From assembly GCF_000204055.1 (NCBI RefSeq), contig NW_006768767.1, positions 1,842,498 through 1,906,497 of the forward strand: a DNA stretch of 64,000 nt, given 5' to 3'. The DNA comes from Melampsora larici-populina 98AG31 (taxonomy: Eukaryota; Basidiomycota; Pucciniomycetes; Pucciniales; Melampsoraceae). The notes beneath the pieces were generated by a model. The model ran no database searches. It was not told where the DNA came from and was given only the letters and a program-made list of their open reading frames with translations. Within the stretch, counting starts at the first letter, position 1. Each line of letters opens with the position of its first letter. Of the stretch, positions 24,855-37,957 are shown in pieces. The position numbers were made by a program, and so were the translations under genes.

Positions 24855-27333
24855 CAAATGCAGTTTTTGATTGCCAAAATAAGCATTAGGTTCACTTTCT
24901 CCCCAGATATGCTAACATGCTTATTTCAAAGTGGTCTATTGAACCTTGTAAGTATCATATTTGGTGCATTTATGATTCTTCTTATATTGGGCAGCAACTG
25001 TAACAGAGAAAAATTTGGGAAACACTCTGATGCTGCTGTTTTGAGTTTCTTCTGACATCTCAAAGGGAAAGGTTTTTCCTCTCTTTCACACTTTGCTTCC
25101 ACATAAGCAGATCTAACTCTAAACTTAGACCAACCATTCACATCAAAAAGGTGGAAATGCTGCCTCAAATATTCTCAGAATCTGCCTAATTCCAACCATT
25201 TTTGAAGCCATCATAACTCATGTTTGAGGTCAAATGCCAACTTCTCTCAACACCAACCTCAACAGGAGATTTCCTGGGTCTTACCATTTCCATAAACAGG
25301 AGAGTACAAGGTATCTTTGAATGCATCAATATTTGTTAGGTTTCCTGTTCATTGATTTTTTTATCTCTGAGATCATTTTGTCATACATACATAAAAATGA
25401 GAAATAATTGATCTGTGGTAGAACATTAGCTTAACAAGAAGCTTAACTAAGCCCCTCTTACACCTTTGCCACACTCTTGAAGAGGGACTGAAAACGGACT
25501 TGTGTTTTTTGCAAGGAGAGCTCCAGAAATTAATTAGTACCATTAAGTACTTTTTTCAACTTATCTGCTGTAGAACTTGTAACCCAACAAGGGTTATACA
25601 GATCTGGAAGGGTACAATCTACAAGTAAAGGGAACTTGATATAAATTGTCTATGTACTGCCCTTCTAAAACAAGACAGTCAGTAAGGTCCTGGATTAATT
25701 GAGTACTGATAAGTCCAAGAGAAAAAATATCTTTTGAATTCTTTCAAAGGACAGAGAGCCACCAGAGAGCACGAGTTTTCAACCCATGATATATTTGGAA
25801 AGCTGATGAAAAAAGTGAAAAGTATCTGCTTTTTAATTATTCTCAACAAGTTTTAGTGTTACTCCAATTGGATAACAAAAGAAAAGCTCAATATCCATTA
25901 GATATTATTCCCAAATGACTTCATAACTCCATAAACTTTAACAATTAAACTAGATTTCTCTTTGTAATTGTAGTAAAGGCTGTATTTAAGTGACCTGATA
26001 CTATCAAAATAAGTTTATAATGATGAAAAGATGATAATTTTATGAAAGATAAATAAAACAGGGAAAACATACCAAAATCCTCATCTCAATAGTATATAAC
26101 ATCCTTTACAACTTCAAATCCGGTCAATGGCTCTCAAAAACCACTTCTTTTCAACAAAATACCTCAAAAACCACCTGGTATAATTTTATGATCCATGTAT
26201 TACTAATTTGCTATGTGCTTCTTCAGCAAAACATATTTATTTGATATGGAAGTTCAATTTTATGACGTTCATTGACCTCAAGGCAATTGTGATGGAACAT
26301 AGGGCAAAAATCACGCTCAATTTGATTGATATGCATGTAAATAGTAATCTTCAGAAGCTTCTGCCATTAATCTTTTCACATTCTTCCTAGAATCAAAAAA
26401 TCAAGGTGAAATTTGACTGCTCATGTACAATCCACAAATACCTATGCAAAAATGCCTTGTACAGGAAGGCTGCAAGGAACAAAAATCTAGAGAGGCATAT
26501 TGCAGAAAGCAATTTTAAATCCGATGTGTATGTATATTGATAAAGATTGAAGATATCCAAGATCCAAGTCTTAATTATAGTACAAAAACAGTATTTTTTT
26601 ACCTGTGATTTTTGCAAACCTCAATAACTCAGGCAATTTACATGATAAAGGTTAATAGACTATATATTCTTGATCTGTGAATACAGGAGCAGGTGTGAAC
26701 AGACTGATGATTCATATCACGGTGTTGCAATTCTTGTGGTATGAGGGGAAAAATGTATGAAATGGTTTTGAAATTGTATTGAATTCCTATTGAAGTCATG
26801 GTAGTCTCTGGCTTTCCAGTGACTATTAGCTGGGGGCTGTGAATTTGCAAGGGTGTGGACACGGCCACGCGGACGGGGCTTTGTTAAGCTAATGTAGAAT
26901 GCCTGTTTTTTCTTTTGAATGATTTTTTGTTTAATTTTTCTTCATTTCAAACCACGAAGTCCCTTACATACATATATACAAAACCAGTACATATGAGGAA
27001 TAAAAAAAATGTTTGTAAATGTTCATCACCAATGAATAAATATTTATGACTTTCTAAGAAAGTGTCTTTTAAGAAGAACCAATAACCAAATCTTGGAACC
27101 AGATGATCATAATTTAAGAATTGGGATAAATAATGTCTTTGAGAGTTTCTTCAAAATAAAACAAGGCTATTTAATCCAATGGATGAGATTTTAGTAAGAG
27201 AAAAGTATCTTTTATTCTATGGTCTTTTGATTGTCTTCAACCTGAAATCATTAGATGATGAACTTGAAGAGAATTTTTTTCAGTTGGGTATTGAGAAGTG
27301 AAAAGTGAGGTTTGTATCTAACCATTGATGTTT
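24855..27333. other. Gene-free repeat-derived region
   Basis: Only short frames are present and none is recognised. It contains one palindromic CTTAACTAAG motif (about 25440) and the solitary repeat arm at 26395-26865. The last few hundred bases are AT-rich and probably form the 3' flank of the first multicopper oxidase gene. Confidence 0.4.
26395..26865. repeat. Solitary arm related to the 12870-14480 element
   Basis: CAAACCTCAATAACTCAG, AATACAGGAGC, CCAGTGACTATTAGCTGGGG and GCTGTGAATTTGCA follow the same order as the right arm of the 12870-14480 element (14210-14485). No opposite arm was found nearby, so this is a diverged solo arm. Confidence 0.6.
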
Positions 27334-30300
27334 TTAACGACCAGGCTGAGTTTGATCACGTGAACCACCACCTGGCACATTACACATAGCTCGACTTCGC
27401 TCTGGGATTTTCATCTTTTTAATATCATCAGGGTGTACAACTACCACCCCCACACATCTTAGAGTAGGGGAGATAGAAGTTTGAAGTAGAGTAGTAGTTC
27501 AACGATGAGGTAACTCAAGTTATAGACAAAGTCTTACCTCCAGATCTATGTCGACGTTGTCAAGGAAGAGTTTCAATAACACATTTAAATTCATTTATCA
27601 GTATGATTAGATTTATCTTTTTTTGATCTGGACAACTAAAGCATGAAAAAAACGTGAAAAACTCACAAATGCCATCCCATATGACAATGCTGAAAATCAC
27701 CATTGAGAAACACAAATTGAAGATCTTAGTAAAATCATGATGACTCAATCAACAAGTTTTTAGGATGGATGTAATAACTCACCATCATCCAAACACCGAC
27801 CAGATCTGCTCTTACTCTAGCTACAACAAATGAACCCCCTTCAACCATGACAGTATCCCTGATAATTTTGGGAGGAAGTTTATGATGAGCTGTTGGAAAA
27901 GAACACCAGAAGAGATGTAAAAATACCTTCTGAGTGGATTATCAGTTCGGTATTGCAGCTTGCTCAACACATCAGGTGTAGGTAATCCTGTACCAAATGC
28001 CACAAGGTGCATGTCCATTCCGTGCTGTAAAAAGAGACATCATAGACCATTGTTTAAGATCTCTTGGAGACCAAATGACATTTTTAGTAAATGATTTTAG
28101 ACTTACCAAATGGAAAGGGTGATTTAAACCTGCGTCTGTATTAACTAGATATAAGTCATACCACTCTGCGGTTGGAAACTAAGCGTTTGCAAAGAACCCC
28201 AAAAACTTCAGAATATCTTCAAAATCTATCGGAACAATATAAGAACCCACCGTCACACTCGTTACTCTAGTTTCATTCACGCGTCCTACACCACCAGGTG
28301 TCAGATCAAAAAGGATAGGTTGATATGTAAAAGCTGAAAAATGATGTTCATGTGAGTTCTATTGAGAAAAATAAATGAAAGGCTTTGAATTCAGAGAATT
28401 TTGAAAGCACCTTCCCATGTCACATTGTTGACAAACCAACGAGCTACTCCGTTCTTAGGAATAGGAGGCGGACCTGCGTTTAGAGTGATGGGTGCCGGAA
28501 GTGGTGCATTTCCACGAGGAGCAGAACCATCTGCTGTAGTAATTTGTACTTGTCTTTTTTTCATTCCTGGAATTACTGTACCAGGAGTAGGAGGTGCAGC
28601 ATCTGGCGCGATTTGAGAGCTGTTGAAAATGGATCGAAAGCCAAATGCACTTGTAAATTGTCCAGTGCCAGCAACTTTTTTGGGTGGCGAGACGGGAATG
28701 ATAGGTGAGAGTTCATTTGGATTTAAATCTACACAGGATCCGTCGGGTTGCTCTTTCCAATCTCTTGAAACTGGGCGTTCCTGGGAGGATCGAGGATCTA
28801 TGTAGCCGTTGCTTGCGCTCACTCTTACTATGCCATACGCAGTCAGTTGAACATCATTGTTGACCCTTTGAGAACGAATCAGACCAAAATGGATTTAGTA
28901 TGATAGTGGAGTACATAAAGTATAGCATGGAAAAGCTTTAAAAATTGAGATAACTTCACACTGACCATGACCAGCAATCAGACTCCATAGTTCCTCTTAT
29001 ATAGAAGCTACTTCCTGCCTCCTTTTCTCCAATAGTCACAATTGCTGAGTATCTCTGACCATTGTGGAGTTTGACCCTATGGATTCCGGTGGCTGTTGAG
29101 AAAATCGTTAGAAAAACTCACCCTCAGATTAGTTTGAAACGGTAGAGAATAGTTCAGAGTGGTACTTACGCCCATGAACAGGCGTTGCATCAGCTTCTGT
29201 CACATTCAACACATGTTGATCTGCTGAAAAGTAGAACATTGCCAGAGATCCACCACCAATGATCCGAAAGCGAACTTTATTACCTGCTACCACAGAGAAT
29301 TCTGGTGGTGAGGTAGTTTTGCATCTTTCTGATTTAGTCGCAAATCGACAGTTGTATTCTCCTACACCATTCATCAATGCTGAGTTAGGACTAGGAGCTG
29401 CTGCACTACCCATATAACCTTTGGGCGAACGCATCTGTCGAACAATTTCGGAAGACATCCTACAAAGAAAGAAAGCAAATCAATATGGAGCAGGGCAAAA
29501 TTATTTGTGAGATCTTACGTATGATACCAATCTGTCAAGATCAAGACAATCTCTTGGTCAAAGTCGACGCCGCGCTTCAAAGGGTCCTCAGGTGAATGAA
29601 TAATCAGCGGTCCCAAGATTCCATCAGCTTTGAGGTTTTGGTGATGAGCACTGGAAATTTGAATGGAAATAAAAATCTCAGTGTATGTTAAATCAAGCTA
29701 GATGTAAAAGATCGCTTACTGGTACCCTTCATTTTAGTTGCAACGATACAGTTGGAGAATATAGGTGAAAGGCGGACGTCTGATATAAGCAATCTTTCAA
29801 GGCATGATGTGATTTGAGCTTCTTTTTCTTACAAAATGTGCCGTATCTGCCATGAAGATTAAAATGAGTCAGTTACTTATTGAAACAGGCTGAGACTTTA
29901 TAACACCACCTACTGTTTTCTCAATTGAAATTTATAAGTGTATCGGCCACCTGAGGCTGGAATTGGGCACTGCGTGACAGCTAACCACCAAGTGAAGGAT
30001 CAGATGAGTTCGTGCAAAGCTTATGGGGCTTTCAAGATTTATGAATGTACCTGTGATTCCGTCCTCCCAGCTGCAAATGCAACCACGAATGTCAGTGAGA
30101 TTCAGAATGTATGACCGTCAGATATGAAGTTTCTTGGTTACATGATCTACTCACTTTGTTCCATTCTGGAGTTGCACATTGTTGTTGTGTCGATGAAAAG
30201 TTCAATATGCGAGAGTTTTAAAAAGAACACGATTCAATATGTTGCACAGTTCCATAGACTTTCTTGTTTTTGACGAGAGAAGTCCAGTATTGGGTAAAGG

Positions 30301-30737
30301 GGTTTGTTATAACCTCACCTGGTGAAGTCCATGCCAATGAAAACTCAAAGGACTATCAAGTTGATTGATGACGGTTATTTCGAGATTATCACCATCATTA
30401 GCCTACAAATGCAAAATTTAAGCTTACGTTAGATGGCTGTAAAATAACTTAATGAGAGAACATGTGCACATACTTCTATCAATGGCCCGGGCATATGCTT
30501 ATTGATCACTAAAACACGGCGCAAGAACCCGTCTGGGGAAGCTGTGATGTTTGTTACCTCTAACACAAATTTACGTGTGATGCCTTTGGAATTGATTTCG
30601 AAATTTGGATCTAGCTGGTATTCAGGCTTTGGAGTATTTAGTGACAATCCTCTATGTTGCGTTGCTAACAATCCAGGATGTTGGATGGTGAATCGCAGTA
30701 TAAATGAGAATAAGAAGAAATATGCAAGACGGTCCAT
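27334..30737 (-). CDS. Secreted multicopper oxidase A (laccase/ferroxidase family)
   Basis: An intron-dense gene of at least 14 exons. The ATG at 30737 opens a signal-peptide-like N-terminus (MDRLAYFFLFSFILRF), followed by the cupredoxin strand VLEVTNITASPDGFLRRVL. Copper motifs occur in family order: HWHG (exon 30319-30402), WYH.H built from a 14-nt exon (29833-29846) and a 7-nt exon (29720-29726), HPFHLHG (around 28100-28020) and HCHMGWH (23-nt exon 27667-27689). An 11-nt exon (30155-30165, NGTK) and a 20-nt exon (30051-30070, WEDGI) lie between the first two. Members oxidise phenols, ascorbate or Fe(II) and reduce oxygen to water; the substrate cannot be told. A linker exon near 28391-28822 is proline-rich. 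The last exon starts at a TCTAAG acceptor (27457) and is out of frame with the preceding 8-nt exon (27538-27545) unless that exon is skipped. It has two paralogues downstream on the same strand. Confidence 0.8.
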
Positions 30738-31479
30738 CCTTGCCGATTTTTTGTTGAGTTTTTGAGAGTAAAAAGGACTTTACAAATGATATTTGATAAG
30801 GGGCCTGAACTAGATGTTGTTCAGACTTCTAACCTGTGCTTCTACAACGAAGGGAGCGAAAGAAATAAGACAAATAAGTTCTTCAATATGGTTATATAGA
30901 TATCACTGTCCGTAGTGTGGAGAAAGGTAATAAAATAAAATTATATAATGCGGTCATGCGAATGAGATATTTATGCCATAACACCGTCCAAGGTATTTAT
31001 CGACTTCAAGGCTTGCTTTCCCCCGCCGTGCCCCAGCGGAGAAGCGGGAAAGCATCGTTTAGCTTGCGGGATGGAAGGCCAGCAAAACGTTGAGTAATAG
31101 TAACTGCGATGTCGTTCACACTGATTTATGCGACGAGTTCGATTGAAATCAGCTGAATGCTCTCCCCGATCAAGAGCTGTTTTTGCCAACCGACTTGTAC
31201 GAGCCAGTGGAGCGGATCCCTGAAGCAGTGCTATAATTCTTTTGCTCCAGGCTTTCAAGCTGGATTGTGACTCCGATCCCCCCGAACAAGATTGACAATT
31301 GAAAATGGCTGGGCTAGAAGATATTTCGACCTTGTCGAAGTCACAAGACTACCGAAATAGCTTTCATGAACCTTGACGACGTCGAACACTGGGGCTCGGG
31401 CCTTTGGCAAGGGACTTTGTTAAGTTTGTTGAACACCTCCAGTCACGGACTATGTACATAGTTCCGCGCATGATTGTGT
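30738..31479. other. Upstream region of multicopper oxidase A
   Basis: About 740 bp lie between the oxidase start codon and the hAT element. They contain the likely promoter and a GC-richer part (30990-31440) with short frames only. Confidence 0.4.
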
Positions 31480-34400
31480 CAATACCAGAACCACTCCGCA
31501 TCCAATAGCGGTTGCGGAGTGGTTGCGCAGCGGTTTTTACCATCACTATAACATGCGCCATATGTAGCGGGGGCTGCGCACCACAGCCCCGGGCCAGTTT
31601 TCCCAATAGCGGGTCAAGCGCAGCGCAACCCGACCGGCCTCGGGTTTTCCACTATATAGCGGCAATACAAGCTGGGTCCAGGGTACCCAGGCTGTACTAC
31701 TACATACCAGCGCCACTGGATCTCTTTACCGAACAACTCATTCATTCCTCTCATCAACTAACGACACCACACAACCCTTGGATGTATTGACTTCGAATCT
31801 GGCTGGCTTGTGGTCGAACTTGAAGATAGGTTGTCTTCAAATTCGGCTGAAATGTGGGTCTGCAATTGGTATTTCAAGTTGTGGTACGTCTTTTTCTCAA
31901 GTAGAAATTGAGAAGCTTGTTTGATTCGATCATCAGTGACGCTAATACTTTAATACTTTTATTACAATGCCCATTTCCAAATCATCATCGCAAAGCTCCT
32001 CGACTCTCCAGGTTCCCAGTAAGTCCAGCTCTAGAACTCTTCGACCTCCTAGCCCAGCTCGCTCCCAGCCTGGATTTGTAGTACCTCCCAAAGACTCTCG
32101 AACCTCTCTCAGTATCACCATTTCAAGTTCAGCGAACTCCGAGGATGATCAGCCAGGTACTCTGAGTCTTGCTCATCGACTTCCATCACCTCGACCCATC
32201 AAAAAAGTTACCACCAAGAAGAGACTCTCAGTCACCGCTCAAACAAAAGTCAAACCAACTGACAAGGGAAAGGTTTGTTGTTATCTATTTGCCTTTCTTA
32301 TGTATTCAAAGATTTGGCTGTTAACTAACAATGGCCTATCATGTCCAGCCTCGATCATCAACCAGCAAACGTGTTAGATCATCATCAGCGAGATCAAAAA
32401 GTCCTTCGCCCCGACCAACCAAGCGAGCAAATATGGATGTAAGTGATCCATATCACATCCGAGCTTCAACAAACTTTGCTGATTTGTCACAAGCAGCCCT
32501 TTGAAGTTCCCAATGATGTTGATTTATCTCAAGATTCTGATATCGAGTTTGTTGGAACTAATGGACCCACTTATAATGAAGCTCGTAGCGCTCGCGTGAA
32601 CGAACTCCTTGAGTTCTTTCACCCTCCTGATGTACGTGTCCATCAACTTCTTGTATAGACATTTAGTTTATTTTTATCTTTTCTTTGTTATGCTAACATG
32701 AATGTTTATTACTCAGGGTCTCAAATATCAGTGTCGTTGGTGCAATAAGATCTTCAAGAATGGTCGTCAATCATACTGGAACTTGTGGGGCCATCGCGAT
32801 GGCAGTGCCAATCGCCCTGCTTGCAAGAATCGGCATCGAGCAATTGAATCCGGTCGCAAACTTCCACCTACCTATCATGAACAGAACAAGAAAAGTCAAG
32901 ATTCCACTTTAACTTCCTTTGTCACTGGACCTACTTTCACGGTCGAGCTTTTGAACATGATATTGGTATTATGGATCATTCGGCACGCTCTCCCATGGGC
33001 TCGATTTGAAGACCCAGCCCTCCGTACCGCCTTCTACTCAGTCAATCGTGGTGCTGTCGTTCGATCTTCCACCTGGGCGGCCCAGCAGTCGGTGCAGCTT
33101 TTTGGGGCCTTGCATGACAAGGCGATTAACACATTGAAAGTAAGTTTTACCTGTTTAACTTTTTGATATCCTCAGATTATATATTGATTACTGATTGACT
33201 TTTGATCTTCATAGGTAAATCAAGGGAAATTCTGCTTGATACATGATGTGTGGACAACTAAAGGGAACCGGTACGCTTTTGTTGGCGCATCGGCCAACTA
33301 TATCAACGACTCTTGGCAGTATCAATCCACCCATCTCACACTGAAGATGGTGGGGTGGAGACACTTTGGAGCTCTCCTGGCCAGACCAATTGGCCGTTTT
33401 TTGATTCGGCATGGTCTTCATAAAAAGATAAGCCTCCTTTTTTTCTCGTTATTTATATTTCTCTTTATTTATCTTTCTGTCCTTTTTTTATTGTCCTCCT
33501 TACATGGTAGCTCAGACCACCGACAGCGGAGGGAACAATCGCCCGATGGCTACTGAGCTTCAGGCGATGTTTGCAAGCTCTGAAGACGTGGCCAGCTGGG
33601 ACAGCTCAACACATCACGTTCGATGTTACGCGCACAAGCTCAATCTGGTTGTCGGGCACGGCCTCAAGGCAATTGGTCAGAATGTAGGTAATGCAAAGCC
33701 ATCAACACCTTACGGATTTGCCCTTCCAATCCCTGGGCTTGAGGTAAACGATGGCGAGGATGCAATTGAGTACAATGAATCGGACTCAGAATCCGAAGAT
33801 GAAATTGGCTTACCTGATGATCCTGATGGTGTGGACGACGAAGATGAACACGAAAATCGACGTCGAGATGTTATCGGTTGTGATAAAGATGATGTAGTAG
33901 CTGTTGCACTTGCTAAGGTCAGTTCTATCCAATAATTGATCAAATCGCTGGATTTGGTTGCTAACTTTGTTATCTCATTAATTTCTTAATTTTGATATAG
34001 GTCAACTCTGTCTCTGGGCAGATCTCTAGCAGTGCTGCTCGACGTAACGATTTCAAGTCGTGTGCTACTCGCATGGGTTACACCGGCCGAATGCTTAGAA
34101 GGCCTTGCAAAACCCGATGGAACAGCCATTACGAATGTCGTAAGGTAGCTTGTGAGGCCCAGGAGGTACGTAATTTCATTATATCTTCCAATTTCATCTT
34201 ATCTTCTGATACAAATATTGTATCATGATTTTGCTTTGTAGGTGATCAATTCCATGATCGCAGCAGATCGCAAGGCATGCTTCTTTAAGGGTATTACAAT
34301 TTCACCCTCCGAATGGCATGCTGTTGAGACAGTTAATAAAGTATTAAAGGTGTGTTTTCTTTATTGTGATTGATTGAGTTCAGGTTACTGACGACCAGTT

Positions 34401-35674
34401 TTATTTCATAGACTTTTGTCGATGGCACCTCTCGAGTTGAAGGGGACAGTCCCACGGGCTGTATCATCTTGGCTGAATACAAGAGAGTGATTAACGAGCT
34501 CAAAGAACATCAAGCTGAATCAGGCATCTTTCCTAGTCTCAACAACGCCATAACCATCATGATCAAATGGCTTCAAGAATATCAAGATGAGGCTGTCAAC
34601 TGCGATGCAATAGTTCTTGCCACGATTCTCAACCCCCGATTCCGAGTCAAATTTTTTTTGCTCCACTACCCCGAGCACGAAATAACATCTCAAGCCCTGA
34701 TTGAGACTGCTTTTGAAGACATCTTGCAAGAGCCTGAGGCTGAGGCCACACCACCACCACCACCTGAAGATAACGACAACACCATCTCCCCCGAGCCCGA
34801 CATTTTCGATGTGTTTGGAGATTCAATTGGTGGTCCCAGCAAGTCTATGACATCGGAGCTCAATGATTTCTTGCAAGGTCGACTTCCCATCAAAAAAGAT
34901 CAAACACCTCTCAATTGGTGGAAGGTATGTTTTGGTTTTCACAGGTCTACTATTTACTGGTGATTCTTATGTGAATCTGATGTGGCTAACCTTTTCATGT
35001 TCTTTTATTTACAGGAGCATCAACATTGATTCCCCCGACTTGCAAAACTTGCCCGTGACTATTTGTCTATCTCCGCCACATCATGTGCATGTGAGCGGAC
35101 TTTTTCTGCCGCTGCTGACATATGTACCCCGTCGCGAGGCAGTATGCTTCCTAAAACAATGGAGCGTCTTGTTGGATGTCAAGCGTGGTTGAAGGCGGGA
35201 GTGATACCTGAAGGCGCTTTTGAACCAGCTGCAACAGCTCTTCAATTCTATATGGAAAAGGTGGTTAAGAAAACCAGCTAGTTATATTGTTTCGGATGGG
35301 TTTTTTTCTATCTCCCGATTCTTTCTGTTATGTTTTCTTTTCATTTCACCTTTATCTTGTTTTTTCTTTTCTACAGACGCTACATCTACTCTCCTACTTG
35401 CTCCAGCCTTTTAGGCTTGGACGAGTACACATAGATTTAAATTACAATTTTGTTATCTTTGGTTTGGCCCCATGATGCGCTATCGTAGCGGTTTAGTGCG
35501 CTATATAGCGCGCTCTTTATAGCGAATATTGGAGCGAATTCGCCGCTCCGATACTCTGTGAGATTCTTTACATAGCGAATAGCGGATCAAGTGTGCTGTG
35601 GTTCATAGCGGGTGCTCCGCATCACAACAGAATTGGCCGAATTTCTGTTGCGCTGCGGAGCGATTCCGGTGTTG
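31480..35674 (+). mobile_element. hAT transposon 1, 4.2 kb
   Basis: Imperfect termini CAATACCAGAACCACTCCGC (left) and CAACACCGGAATCGCTCCGC (right, reverse strand) are flanked by ATTGTGT on both sides (31473-31479, 35675-35681). This gives 7 matching bases where hAT elements normally duplicate 8. Both subterminal regions are crowded with copies of TAGCG/AATAGCGG (31500-31660, 35470-35630), as hAT transposases require. It carries one transposase gene. Confidence 0.8.
31967..35281 (+). pseudogene. hAT transposase with BED finger, inactivated
   Basis: Exons can be chained from the ATG at 31967 to a stop at 35281. In order there is a Ser/Pro-rich basic N-terminus, then a BED-type zinc finger (CRWCNKIFKNGRQ...H...C, 32725-32835). 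The RNase H-like catalytic region follows (CLIHDVWTTKGNRY, 33224 on; AQTTDSGGNNRPMA; CYAHKLNLVVGHGL), with an acidic insert. The C-terminal dimerisation domain (CERTFSAAADICTPSRGSM, about 35090-35150) ends the chain. Two defects are visible. The intron after HGLHKK opens with ATAAG at 33428, where GTAAG is expected. A TGA at 35027-35029 interrupts EHQH-FPRLAKLARDYL. Both defects fit C-to-T or G-to-A change. The copy is therefore probably not active. Confidence 0.75.
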
Positions 35675-35702
35675 ATTGTGTAGCATAAAAACCCTCGGTA
35701 GC

Positions 35703-35790
35703 GAAGGCCTTAGTTAAGTTAGACCCACAGATCCTAAGCTTAACTAAGCCTCTCTCGGAAGAGGGTCTTAGTTAAGCTTACACAGATCCC
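35703..35790. repeat. Cluster of CTTAACTAAG palindromes
   Basis: CTTAGTTAAG and its complement CTTAACTAAG occur three times in about 75 bp, forming overlapping hairpins (GCCTTAGTTAAGTTA / AGCTTAACTAAGCC). The motif reappears near 25440 and at both edges of the 9.3-kb Mutator-like element. It resembles the terminus of an unplaced MITE family. Confidence 0.5.
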
Positions 35791-36510
35791 CTCTGCTTGA
35801 AATGAACATTGGCACCGCCAGCCAAACTTGGAGAAGGCATCGGCCGGAAATGATAACACTTCGTTGATAGAATAGTCATTGTAGCATATGAAACGGGGAT
35901 AATAACAAGCTTATTTTGTATTGTACCCATGAGAAATGGTCAGAGGGGCAAGACATTGTCAGCATTCTAGGCAGCGCTCTTGATGGATGAGCAGGACTCA
36001 TACGCAAAGGCCTACATGCGCACAAATTGTTGGTGAGAAATGATAAGAGTCCATAAACAAAAATATTGCTGCTTGCGTGACGAGAAACAAAAGTATATGA
36101 CCAAATTGAACAAATTTACTTTGCCCTACTCAACGTGCGAGAGTCCGTGGAAGGAATAAAATGGTAGACAGAAAGGCAAACAATCAGTCCCTTAAACGAC
36201 AATCCACCCGCAAAATCCAGTGAGATAGGTTTATTATGGATTTGCATACTTGTAGCAAAGAAGTGCGACACTGAGTAAAAGAAACAAGGAGAAATCTATC
36301 CTTCTGAAAAAGTCATTGTGGAAACTGAATATATAGCCCATTCATATGAAAGATGAGGTTAAAAAAACTTTGTCATTCAGCCTTGAAAACCATCAATTGG
36401 TATACAGGAAGATGCATGCATATAACCAGAATTGTTGAAGTTAAGCTGGAAATAAAATCCAAAAAAAAAATCATGGATACTATGGACATGAAAACAATCA
36501 TAGCTTTTCA
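35791..36510. other. Gene-free spacer between elements
   Basis: No coding frame, terminal repeat or RNA gene was seen between the hAT flank and the next TIR element. Confidence 0.4.
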
Positions 36511-37683
36511 CACCGCGGGAATCAATGGGTATGAAACCCGATTGAAGAAAGTTGCGGTGACAGAGTCCGCAACTTTCTCGAATCACGGGTCTCGTTTGCA
36601 TTACGTTCGCATTACGTTCGCGGGCGGCCCTCTAGTACACCCTGATTCATCATTCAACATCAGGCATTCACCACCACTTTGATTATCATCAACTCACCTC
36701 AATTCTTCTCGATAACGAACATCAATTCTTCTAAATAACAATCAATAATCTGATGTTTCACAATATATTGCCTCAAGAGAAAATCATGGCCCTTTGAGAT
36801 TAGGCCCTTTCGTTTAACACATTTGCTATCAAATTTGATCAAACCACAAAGTGATCTTTTCATCTTTTGATTCTTTGGGTTGAACGTATTATACCAAGCA
36901 CAAGTCTCTTACACCAAATCGGCATGGAGCTACATCGCTTTTGACAACCTTCCAAAACTTTTATTTGAGGGAGTCCAAATAAACATCCGGAGTCCAAATA
37001 AACATCTTCAATGAGACAACTTCATGATGCCAAATGTGGCATATAGAGGAAGGGTAAAGCAAAAGTAGAAACATGATAATACAAATGAGACTGTGAATGA
37101 TCAGTGAGGAATGGTTGACAAAAAAGAATGTTGTATGGAGATAAACCAGGAATGTGGTCAAGAAGAATTGCTGACTTGAGTCTGGTTTTTCTTCATGATT
37201 GTGAGTGCGATGTGGAGGTGGAAACATTTGAAATTCACTCTACTTCACTCAAATTGATTGTGATTTTCTCTTACATGATGGAAAAACACTACATTGGGGT
37301 TATACACTTTCTCCAACAAGAGTAATGCGCACATCGGAAGATAATCAGTAGCTTTAACCAAAAAAATCACGTATGAACAAACACAATGAAGATATCAAAC
37401 TTTATCAAACAGATGTGATGCAGGTTAAGTGTTAAATCTCGTATATGGTTTCATAGACCGAGGTGGTTGATGTTCGTTATCGAGAAGAATTGAGATGGGT
37501 CGATGATAATCGAAGTGGTGGTGAATGCCGGATGTTGAATGATGAGTCAGGGTGTGCTGTAGAGGGCGGCCAGCGAACGTAATGTGAACGTATTGCAAAC
37601 GAGACCCGTGATTCGAGAAAGTTGCGGACTCTGTCACCGCAACTTTCTTCAATCGGGTTTCATACCCATTGATTCCCGCGGTG
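36511..37683. mobile_element. PIF-like element with CACCGCGGGAAT ends, 1173 bp
   Basis: TIRs of about 220 bp begin CACCGCGGGAATCAATGGGT. They are flanked by TCA on both sides (36508-36510, 37684-37686), a 3-bp T-N-A duplication. The interior (36750-37450) has only short frames, so this is a non-autonomous relative of the 476-bp element at 22564-23039, with which it shares its terminus and the GTTCRCATTACGTTC motif. Confidence 0.85.
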
Positions 37684-37687
37684 TCAT

Positions 37688-37946
37688 TACAGCCGTTGTG
37701 AGAACTATTGGTAAGTTTTGAGGTGATGGGTGTCGCCGAGTTTTAACTAGAGTTTAATCTTTGGTCCAAAACTCAGTTTTTTTTTATCTCACAGGCCTAA
37801 ACCTTGTTTTGGCTCCTGCAATATGCCTGTATCCCACGGTACTCATGGTCAAAAAGGAGTTTTTTTTAGTTTTTGCCAGTTTTGGATTAAATCTCAACAC
37901 AACACAAAATAAAAAAAAGTTACTGTTAGTTCTCACAACGGCTGTA
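37688..37946. mobile_element. MITE with TACAGCCGTTGTGAGAAC ends, 259 bp
   Basis: A perfect 18-bp terminal inverted repeat (TACAGCCGTTGTGAGAAC) abuts the previous element on the left and the Mutator-like element's target duplication on the right. There is no coding capacity. The ends resemble those at 24659-24854 and 54070-54174. Confidence 0.75.
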
Positions 37947-37957
37947 ACTTAACTAAG

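Noticed and set aside
25440..25450. CTTAACTAAG near 25440 as another MULE end
   Set aside because: No TTTACACTC-type TIR follows; it is only a copy of the palindromic motif and reduces the certainty of the MULE target duplication.
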